A DNA stretch of 33,738 nt, taken from NCBI GenBank assembly GCA_020722315.1, contig DYLD01000012.1, positions 1 through 33,738 on the forward strand, read 5' to 3'. Source of the DNA: Syntrophus aciditrophicus. GTDB taxonomy: Bacteria > Desulfobacterota > Syntrophia > Syntrophales > UBA5619. A program made the translations under genes and the position numbers. The notes under the pieces are model-generated. The model was not told where the DNA came from. It made no database searches and saw only the letters and a program-made list of their open reading frames with translations. The stretch's first letter is position 1, and each line of letters opens with the position of its first letter. Positions 27,660 to 33,738 of the stretch are shown here, one piece after another.

Positions 27660-28205
27660 ATGATGAAAGATGTTTTGCGGGCAACACTTTTTATAACCGT
27701 TTTGTTTGTCTTTGCCGGTGATCCCCTGTGTCTATGGGGTGGAATGAAGGCCGGATCTGCCGCCGATAAGAATCAACCCATTCAGATTGATTCCGATCGG
27801 TTGGAGGCATACACCGCGAAGAAACTAGCCGTTTTTTCTGGAAATGTTGTTGCTGTTCAGGGAACAAGGACCCTTCGCGCCGAGAGTTTGACCGTTTATT
27901 ATAAAGAGGGTAAAAAGGATTCAACCGGATCTCTTGCCCCGGAGGGGTTTGGGGCTATCGATAAAATGGAGGCGAAAGGTCATGTATCCATCACCGATGG
28001 CGAAAAGATTGCCGAGGGTAATTACGCTGTTTTTGAGCAGGCTACACAGAAAATCACGTTGAGAGGTGATGCCGTCCTTAAAGAGGGGAAAAATGTTATC
28101 AAGGGGGACACGGTCATCGTCTATTTGGAAGAGGACAGAGGCGTTGTTGAACGCGGTGAAAACCGGCGGGTTACGGCGACGATTTTTCCAGGCGAAAAGG
28201 ATTGA
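27660..28205 (+). CDS. lptA: LPS-transport periplasmic protein LptA
   Basis: Forms the periplasmic bridge for LPS between inner and outer membrane. An N-terminal signal peptide (about 1-24; LFITVLFVFAGDPLCLWG) is followed by the OstA-like domain: PIQIDSDRLEAYTAKKLAVFSGNVVAVQGTR in two blocks, then a second set of repeats around HVSITDGEKIAEGN and ITLRGDAVLKEGKNVI. Length (181 aa) is normal. ATG 27660 or 27663 follows AAGAGGAAG. It starts 15 bp after lptC and precedes lptB. Confidence 0.92.
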   Translation: MMKDVLRATLFITVLFVFAGDPLCLWGGMKAGSAADKNQPIQIDSDRLEAYTAKKLAVFSGNVVAVQGTRTLRAESLTVYYKEGKKDSTGSLAPEGFGAIDKMEAKGHVSITDGEKIAEGNYAVFEQATQKITLRGDAVLKEGKNVIKGDTVIVYLEEDRGVVERGENRRVTATIFPGEKD

Positions 28206-28229
28206 TTTTTTGCTTGCACGTAAAGAAGC

Positions 28230-28952
28230 ATGGGGAAACTGAAGGCGAAGGGTCTTGTAAAGGTCTACAATAGACGGAGGGTGGTTGACGGAATCACCCT
28301 CGAGGTGAATCCCGGTGAGGTGGTGGGACTTCTCGGCCCCAACGGCGCCGGCAAGACGACCACCTTTTATATGATCGTGGGACTTATCAAGGCGGATACG
28401 GGGACAATTTCGCTCGACGGGACGGATATAAGCAATGCGCCGATGCATGTCAGAGCAAGAAAAGGCCTGAATTACCTTCCTCAGGAACCTTCTATCTTCC
28501 GCAGGCTTACGGTGAGGGAGAACATCCTTGCCATTATAGAAACATTGCCGTTATCCGATCAGGAGAAGACCAATCGTCTCGGTACACTCCTCGCCGAGCT
28601 GGATCTTACGCCGCTTCAGGACAGTATGGCCTACATGCTGTCGGGCGGGGAGAGACGCAGGGTGGAAATCACGCGGGCTCTGGTAACCTCTCCGAAATAT
28701 ATCCTTTTAGACGAGCCTTTTGCGGGGATTGATCCGCTGGCGGTATCCGATATAGGAAGGATTATAAGCCGGCTGAGGATGAAGCAGATAGGGGTCATGA
28801 TTTCCGATCACAATGTGCGTGAAACCCTGTCTGTCTGTGACAGGGCTTATATCGTCAACGAGGGGAAAATCCTTGTTGAGGGTACCCCTGATTTTATCGC
28901 CGATTCCGAGATTGCCAGGAAGATATATCTCGGGGCGGATTTCAAATTTTGA
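28230..28952 (+). CDS. lptB: LPS export ABC transporter ATP-binding protein LptB
   Basis: ATPase of the LptBFG complex on the cytoplasmic face. In 240 aa: Walker A GPNGAGKT (36-43), Q-loop LPQEPSIFRRLTVRE, signature LSGGERRRVEITRAL, Walker B YILLDEPFAGIDP and switch His in MISDHNVRETL. The RLTVRENIL and FAGIDPLAV stretches are characteristic of LptB rather than the related branched-chain amino-acid ATPases. The permeases LptF and LptG are elsewhere. It lies directly before rpoN. Confidence 0.95.
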   Translation: MGKLKAKGLVKVYNRRRVVDGITLEVNPGEVVGLLGPNGAGKTTTFYMIVGLIKADTGTISLDGTDISNAPMHVRARKGLNYLPQEPSIFRRLTVRENILAIIETLPLSDQEKTNRLGTLLAELDLTPLQDSMAYMLSGGERRRVEITRALVTSPKYILLDEPFAGIDPLAVSDIGRIISRLRMKQIGVMISDHNVRETLSVCDRAYIVNEGKILVEGTPDFIADSEIARKIYLGADFKF

Positions 28953-28971
28953 TGGAAGCTTAACAGAAAAA

Positions 28972-30462
28972 ATGCCGTTTGAACTGAAGCAGAATTTAAA
29001 ACTCACCCAGCAACTTATTATGACCCCTCAGTTGCAGCAGGCCATCAAGCTTCTGCAGATGTCGAGGTTGGAGCTCGTCGATGCGGTGAATCAGGAGCTT
29101 GAGGAAAATCCTCTTCTCGAAGAGGTTGTTTCCGACGAGGTTCCGGAGGCGGAGGAGAAAATTGAACGGGCCGATAGTGAGGAAGGACCCGTCGAAGAGG
29201 CGCCGGAGGAACCGGTTGTTCTCGATAAACACGAAGAGCTGACAGGGGAGGGCGACGGCAGAGACGAATTCGACTGGGACGGTTATCTCGAGGACTACGC
29301 AAGGGTGAGATCCCCCCAGGAAAAGGGTGATGGGAATGCCCCGGTTTGGGAAAATTTAGCAGTCCGCAGGACAACCCTTGCAGATTACCTGTTGTGGCAG
29401 CTCATGCTCTCGCAGGTTACCGAGGAAGAACGTCATGTCGCCGAACAGATTATCGGCAATCTTGACGAGAATGGCTACTTGGTTGCGAAAATAGAAGAGA
29501 TCGCCTCTCTGGAGAATACGACCCCGGATTTTGTCGAACAGGTGCTCTGCAAGGTTCAAGAGTTTGATCCACCCGGCATCGCGGCACGCGATCTCAAGGA
29601 ATGTCTTTTGCTTCAGGCGAAAATGTCCGGCGGTTCGAATTGTATCGTCGAAGCAATTATCCGCAATCATCTTGATGATCTGAAAACGAAAAACTATGCC
29701 CAGATCGCAAGAAAATTGAGGGCTTCCCTGCAGAAGGTTTCGCTGGGGGAGGTTAAAGACGCCGTCAAGATCATCTTCAATATGGACCCCCATCCAGGAA
29801 GTGCTTACAATGAAGGACGCATAGAGGCGATCGTGCCGGACGTTTTTGTCGTCAAGAGCGGGGATGATTACAGGGTGCTGCTCAATGAGGACGGAATCCC
29901 GCGGCTGCGCATAAGCAATGATTACAGCCAAATGGCCGGCGGCAGAAGATCAGGCGGGAGACAGGACAGCGGCAGGCAGTATATAAAGGAAAGGATGCAA
30001 TCGGCGGCCTGGCTGATCAAAAGCATCCAGCAGAGGCAAAGAACGATTCGTCGCGTGGCGGAGTGCATTGTCCGTTTTCAGAAAGATTTTTTTGAACGGG
30101 GGGTTGACGCACTGAAGCCTCTGGTTCTTAGGGACGTTGCAGAGGAATTGCAAATGCACGAATCGACGATAAGTCGTGTCGTTACGAACAAATACCTGCA
30201 CTCCCCACAGGGTACGTTCGAAATGAAGTATTTTTTCAGCAGCGGGGTTCGTACACACAAAGGCGAGGATGTTTCCTCGAAGAGTGTCCAGGAGGAGATA
30301 AAAAGGATTGTCGCATCCGAAGATTCCCGCAAGCCCCTCAGCGACAAGAAGATCCAGGCGCTTCTAAAGGCTTCCGGGATCGAGATAGCGCGGAGGACGG
30401 TAGCCAAATACAGGGATATTTTGGGGATTCTTCCCTCGTCGATGAGGAAGAAATATGTTTGA
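28972..30462 (+). CDS. rpoN: RNA polymerase sigma-54 factor RpoN
   Basis: Alternative sigma factor that needs AAA+ activators. In 496 aa: region I LKQNLKLTQQLIMTPQLQQA (activator interaction), an acidic linker (about 50-100), core-binding domain, helix-turn-helix region with LQMHESTISRVVTNKYL, and the RpoN box ARRTVAKYRD at 473-482. ATG 28972 gives the canonical N-terminus; the longer frame starting at 28813 overlaps lptB. The best binding site, GGAAG, is 13 nt away, so initiation may be weak or coupled to lptB, which ends 19 bp before. Confidence 0.96.
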   Translation: MPFELKQNLKLTQQLIMTPQLQQAIKLLQMSRLELVDAVNQELEENPLLEEVVSDEVPEAEEKIERADSEEGPVEEAPEEPVVLDKHEELTGEGDGRDEFDWDGYLEDYARVRSPQEKGDGNAPVWENLAVRRTTLADYLLWQLMLSQVTEEERHVAEQIIGNLDENGYLVAKIEEIASLENTTPDFVEQVLCKVQEFDPPGIAARDLKECLLLQAKMSGGSNCIVEAIIRNHLDDLKTKNYAQIARKLRASLQKVSLGEVKDAVKIIFNMDPHPGSAYNEGRIEAIVPDVFVVKSGDDYRVLLNEDGIPRLRISNDYSQMAGGRRSGGRQDSGRQYIKERMQSAAWLIKSIQQRQRTIRRVAECIVRFQKDFFERGVDALKPLVLRDVAEELQMHESTISRVVTNKYLHSPQGTFEMKYFFSSGVRTHKGEDVSSKSVQEEIKRIVASEDSRKPLSDKKIQALLKASGIEIARRTVAKYRDILGILPSSMRKKYV

Positions 30463-30525
30463 AAAGGTTTTTTGTCATGGTGCGGATTCAGAAGAAGATG
30501 ACAACGACAAGACAGGAGGACTGGA

Positions 30526-31068
30526 ATGAAAATTTCTGTTACGTTCAGGAATATAAGCGGGGAGGAAGATTGGCAGCGGGAGTATATGGAGGAGAAACTC
30601 AAGAAACTCAAGAGGTATATCGATGAACCTGTCGAAGTCCGTGTCGTGCTTTCCGTTGAGAAATTCCGGAATACGGCGGAGATAAATCTATCATCCAATG
30701 GTCTAACTATAAACGGCAAGGAACAGGAAAAGGACATGCGCACAGCCATAGACAACGCTGTCGATAAGATAGAGAGGCAGTTGAAAAAACGAAAGGAGAA
30801 GAGCCGGACTTCGAAAACGGACACGATCCGGGAAATTGAGGCGGGGCATAACCTTCAGCCCGAGGAGAACGCCGAAGCCTCCGAACCTAAAGTTGTCGAA
30901 GTCCGCAAGATAGTGTTGAATCCGATGTCGATTGATGACGCCGTTCTTTGGATGGAAACATCGAAAAACCGTTTTCTGGTTTACCGCGATGCGTTGACGG
31001 AAAACGTCAGCGTGATCTATCGACGTGATGATGGGAAGTTTGTTCTTCTTGAGGCAATAAGTTCATAA
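30526..31068 (+). CDS. hpf: ribosome hibernation promoting factor, long form
   Basis: Binds the 30S subunit at the decoding centre and makes inactive 100S dimers in stationary phase. The N-terminal RaiA/YfiA domain (1-95: KISVTFRNISGEE, helix KLKKLKRYIDEPVEVRVVLS) is joined by a charged linker (about 90-120) to the C-terminal dimerisation domain (MSIDDAVLWMETSKNRFLVY, VSVIYRRDDGKFVLLE). At 180 aa it is the long HPF, as in Gram-positives and most deltaproteobacteria, not the short enteric form. AGGAGG lies seven bases before the ATG. It follows rpoN as in many bacteria. Confidence 0.95.
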   Translation: MKISVTFRNISGEEDWQREYMEEKLKKLKRYIDEPVEVRVVLSVEKFRNTAEINLSSNGLTINGKEQEKDMRTAIDNAVDKIERQLKKRKEKSRTSKTDTIREIEAGHNLQPEENAEASEPKVVEVRKIVLNPMSIDDAVLWMETSKNRFLVYRDALTENVSVIYRRDDGKFVLLEAISS

Positions 31069-31126
31069 CTAGCTGCAGGGAAAAGCTTTGTATGCGAGAA
31101 ACTTCGTAGCGGTTTTTCAAGGCTCT

Positions 31127-31317
31127 GAGACCCTGGAAAAATGCTGCCTGAAGCGCAAATTTATTGATTTTTCGAGGTACCCCGCCGTCAAAGCCAAGGC
31201 TTTAAAGGCGTTAAAAACGCGAACTATAGAGAGCGTTTAGCCTTTGAAGCCGCCGCGAGACGTCGCGGGGTCGAAAAAGATCCGATCAGCGCGAAGGCGG
31301 CGTTGTGCAAAGGTCTC
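31127..31317. repeat. 191-bp palindromic repeat, copy C
   Basis: Third full copy of the element. Ends 31127-31149 and 31295-31317 are the inverted repeats. The central helix is GGCTTTA 31198-31204 with TGAAGCC 31245-31251. Compared with copy B, both strands have changed at the fifth pair (C-G to T-A) and the sixth is a wobble. CCCCGC and GCGGGG are kept. It fills the gap between hpf (stop 31068) and rapZ, and ends 32 nt before the rapZ start codon. Confidence 0.88.
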
Positions 31318-31349
31318 TCTGTCATTATCGGAGGAAAAGGGGGAAATCT

Positions 31350-32201
31350 TTGCGTGTAGTCATCCTTACAGGACTGTCCGGTTCAGGCAAGAGCACCGCG
31401 CTCAGGGCGCTCGAGGATATCGGTTTTTTCTGCGTCGACAACCTGCCGGTGGTGCTCCTTCCGGAGTTTCTGTCCATCCAGTCCGCCCCGGATAAGGGGA
31501 TATCACAGGTTGCGCTGGTGATGGATCTGAGGGAACGTGAGTTCCTTGAAAATTGCCCGGAAATATTCATCCGGCTCAGAGAAGAGGGCTACAGTATAGA
31601 GATCCTTTTTTTGGATGCCTCGGATGAGGTCATTGTTCATAGGTTCAGCGAGACGAGAAGAAAGCACCCTCTGGCCCTTGAAGGCTCGATTCTTGACGGC
31701 ATCCGTCTTGAAAGGGAGAAGTTGATGCCGCTTAAAAGGATGGCGAATGAAATCATAGACACAACCGACTGCAATGTCCACCAGCTCAAGGATATCATCC
31801 AGCGGCGATTCCTTTCTCCTTCGCAGAAGAGCCTTATTGTTCAGGTGAGTTCCTTCGGCTACCGTTACGGCATTCCGATCGACGCGGACATGGTTCTCGA
31901 TGTCCGCTTCCTTCCGAACCCCTTTTTTGTCGATGAACTTCGCCCTTTCGACGGCCGTGATGAGAGGGTCAGCGACTATGTCCTGAAATCGGAAACGGGA
32001 CGGGACTTTGCCGTCAAGCTAGCTGACTTTATGGACTTTCTGATGCCGCTATATGAAAAGGAAGGAAAGGCGCGTTTCAAGATTGCCGTGGGCTGTACGG
32101 CTGGTTTTCACCGTTCCGTCGTTATCGCGAATCTTCTGGGGATCTACTTCTCCCAGAAGGGGTATTTTTTCAATGTCACCCATCGCGATATAAACAGGTA
32201 G
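31350..32201 (+). CDS. rapZ: RNase adapter / nucleotide-binding protein RapZ
   Basis: In enteric bacteria RapZ guides RNase E to the sRNA GlmZ and so controls glucosamine-6-phosphate synthase; the role outside enterics is less known. In 283 aa: Walker A GLSGSGKS (8-15), followed by [33 protein letters not shown], and the C-terminal domain with [24 protein letters not shown] and [13 protein letters not shown]. The usual GCTGGxHRS motif has Ala for the second Gly. The start is a TTG, with AGGGGG 7 nt upstream. Repeat copy C ends 32 nt before it. Convergent with the peptidase gene, which ends 9 bp away. Confidence 0.93.
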   Translation: MRVVILTGLSGSGKSTALRALEDIGFFCVDNLPVVLLPEFLSIQSAPDKGISQVALVMDLREREFLENCPEIFIRLREEGYSIEILFLDASDEVIVHRFSETRRKHPLALEGSILDGIRLEREKLMPLKRMANEIIDTTDCNVHQLKDIIQRRFLSPSQKSLIVQVSSFGYRYGIPIDADMVLDVRFLPNPFFVDELRPFDGRDERVSDYVLKSETGRDFAVKLADFMDFLMPLYEKEGKARFKIAVGCTAGFHRSVVIANLLGIYFSQKGYFFNVTHRDINR

Positions 32202-32210
32202 TACAAAGCC

Positions 32211-33524
32211 CTATTCTATTTTACCGGTGATGTTGTCGGCGATCCAGTGTGCATCCCACCATTCGACGGGATTGACAAACTGGCCGTTTATCGCAACACC
32301 GAAATGGAGATGGTCGCCGCCGGCAAGTCCGGTCATGCCGGATGTTCCGATAACCTCCCCCTTTTTCACGGTCTGATCCGGTTTGACATCTATCGAACTT
32401 AGGTGAGAGTAAAGTGTCGAGATCCCCATTCCGTGGTCTATAATAATCGAATTGCCGTATATCCCTATCGGTCCGGCGAAACGGACGATCCCGTCGTTTG
32501 CCGCCTCTATCGGCGCCCGGGCCACCGACGCAAGATCGACCCCGTTGTGGATGCTGGTTCCCACGACGGTTCCATTGTAATAATAGGTCCGCCGGTCGCC
32601 GAAAAAGGCCCGCGGAGCTGAGTTTTTCATCCTGAGAAAGGCCCCGTTCCAGAGCCTGCGGCTCTCTGTTTTTCTGCAGGCATTCTGAATCGTCTTTAGA
32701 TTCTCCGCCCTGATTCTGGTGTTGACCTCAACGAAGACGTCAAGCGGCGTCTTTCCACTCAGTTTTGGCTCCGCCCTCTGGAATTCCTGCATCTTCATGG
32801 TTAGGAACGCATCGGTCAAAACCATTTTGTCGCTGATAAACTTCTTTTTTCGTATGACAATCGGAAGCGAAGAAAGCGTTTGGTTTCCCGCCTCATCAAC
32901 AGCGATTAACGAAACCTGTTCTTTTCCCGGCGGGATTTCGTCGGGGAGTGCGAAGAAGGCCGTGTAAATTTCCCGGCTGTCCTTTGCCGTTTTATATCCC
33001 GGGTAAAATACCCCCCACGCCTCGACGCCTGTTTTCGTAACACCCTCGGAAACGCCGTACGAAACGGCACAGGCGCCGCCGGTGTTGATATAGTTTTGTG
33101 CCGTCTGCAACGATATCTGCGGTGGAACGGTATCTATTTTGATCGGCAGCGCGGTTTCGGTCTTGTTTTTCCATAGCGAGCTGTCATAGGCCGAGGCGAC
33201 CATCGTGGCTGCGCCGTCGTGGAGTTTTAATGCACCCGCATCAACGGAGATTTTTTCCTTTGCCTCTTTGTTCTTCTCGTAATCCCTCGTGGATATCACA
33301 CGCCGGTTGTTATCCTGGACGATCGCAACCTCCGTACGGCGAAGCCCCTGACCTGTATCGGAAAAGACAATGCTGATTTCGCTTTGTCTTCCTACCGCTG
33401 CGGCTTCCCGGCCGATCTCAACCGAGGGCTTATTTGTTTCCCCGAGGGTTGCCAGAAAAACCCAGACGCCCAGTCCGAGCAAAATAACAGCAAAGGCAAT
33501 TAGATATCCCGAAACTTTCTTCAT
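32211..33524 (-). CDS. M23 family peptidase (LysM-free murein endopeptidase)
   Basis: Periplasmic zinc endopeptidase that cuts peptidoglycan peptides, or an activator of amidases if inactive. In 437 aa: one N-terminal membrane helix (4-27), a long region with Ig-like beta repeats (about 40-240: VEIGREAAAVGRQSEISIVFSD in parts, VSLIAVDEAGNQTLSS), then the peptidase domain with HNGVDL (His and Asp zinc ligands), IDHGMGISTLYSHL and HLHFG near the C-terminus. The zinc and catalytic residues look complete, so it is probably active. ATG 33524 has GGGGA 8 nt upstream; an upstream TTG at 33545 is rejected. Confidence 0.9.
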   Translation of the reverse strand: MKKVSGYLIAFAVILLGLGVWVFLATLGETNKPSVEIGREAAAVGRQSEISIVFSDTGQGLRRTEVAIVQDNNRRVISTRDYEKNKEAKEKISVDAGALKLHDGAATMVASAYDSSLWKNKTETALPIKIDTVPPQISLQTAQNYINTGGACAVSYGVSEGVTKTGVEAWGVFYPGYKTAKDSREIYTAFFALPDEIPPGKEQVSLIAVDEAGNQTLSSLPIVIRKKKFISDKMVLTDAFLTMKMQEFQRAEPKLSGKTPLDVFVEVNTRIRAENLKTIQNACRKTESRRLWNGAFLRMKNSAPRAFFGDRRTYYYNGTVVGTSIHNGVDLASVARAPIEAANDGIVRFAGPIGIYGNSIIIDHGMGISTLYSHLSSIDVKPDQTVKKGEVIGTSGMTGLAGGDHLHFGVAINGQFVNPVEWWDAHWIADNITGKIE

Positions 33525-33738
33525 CTGTCTTTCCCCTGATTCCAAATCCTTTTCGCCGAGGCGGCCTTGGAGAACTCAACAATTCAATCTCAAAAGCGCG
33601 GATGACGCCGCGATCCTTTCGGATTTTCTTACATTGATTCACGACCAATTGCAAGGTAAGAAACGGGCTTCAAAAAGTATCGGCGAATGCAGAAGCCGTT
33701 TTCGAATCGCTTGCTATTCTATGTTATCATTGCTATAA
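33525..33738. other. upstream region of the M23 peptidase gene, no gene seen
   Basis: No convincing gene. An open frame on the plus strand that begins inside the peptidase gene reaches the window edge but has low-quality composition and no binding site. On the minus strand TTGCAA (33655-33650) and TAAGAA (33632-33627), 17 bp apart, could be a weak promoter for the peptidase. Confidence 0.3.

Noticed and set aside
33370-33738. 122-codon plus-strand open frame at the right edge
   Set aside because: Mostly antisense to the M23 peptidase start, without a binding site or recognisable domain.

Overview
The window looks like chromosomal core DNA of a Gram-negative, LPS-bearing, anaerobe-type deltaproteobacterium (Desulfobacterota), most like the Syntrophus/Smithella group. 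That placement is inferred from the gene orders rpsF-rpsR-DUF2232-rplI-dnaB and kdsC-lptC-lptA-lptB-rpoN-hpf-rapZ, a membrane pyrophosphatase, an acyl-CoA dehydrogenase and an EF-G paralogue. No marker here fixes the species. Nearly all genes are housekeeping; there is no CRISPR array, prophage or intact insertion sequence.

Layout. Positions 1-6000: the first codons of a secreted or membrane protein on the minus strand, an isovaleryl-CoA-dehydrogenase-like flavoenzyme, a small unknown coiled-coil protein, an HD-domain nucleotidase, a membrane-anchored GerMN protein and an EF-G paralogue. Positions 6045-15802 (minus): clpB, htpX, DUF1844, ispE, tRNA-Gln, prs, rplY, pth and hppA, covering chaperone and protease functions, isoprenoid, PRPP and translation genes, and an ion-pumping pyrophosphatase. 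rpoH is divergent from clpB, so the heat-shock sigma factor and a likely target share a 386-bp control region. Positions 17063-20850 (minus): tRNA-Arg, rpsF, rpsR, a DUF2232 membrane protein, rplI and dnaB, preceded by a leader that resembles the S6:S18 autoregulatory RNA. Positions 21085-32201 (plus): a cell-wall amidase with AMIN and LysM domains, xerD, a large TPR protein, then the Kdo/LPS-transport cluster leading into rpoN, hpf and rapZ. The window closes with a minus-strand M23 peptidase.

The main unexplained signal is a family of 190-193-bp noncoding repeats. There are three full copies (53-242, 2264-2456, 31127-31317) and two probable remnants (5927-5963, 16011-16037). Each full copy has about 23-bp terminal inverted repeats and is close to self-complementary along its whole length. 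The central helix shows compensatory base-pair changes between copies, and each copy ends 11-35 nt before a start codon. This could be a MITE-like element that has become, or moves together with, a structured 5'-UTR RNA. The second strongest signal is the rpsF leader.
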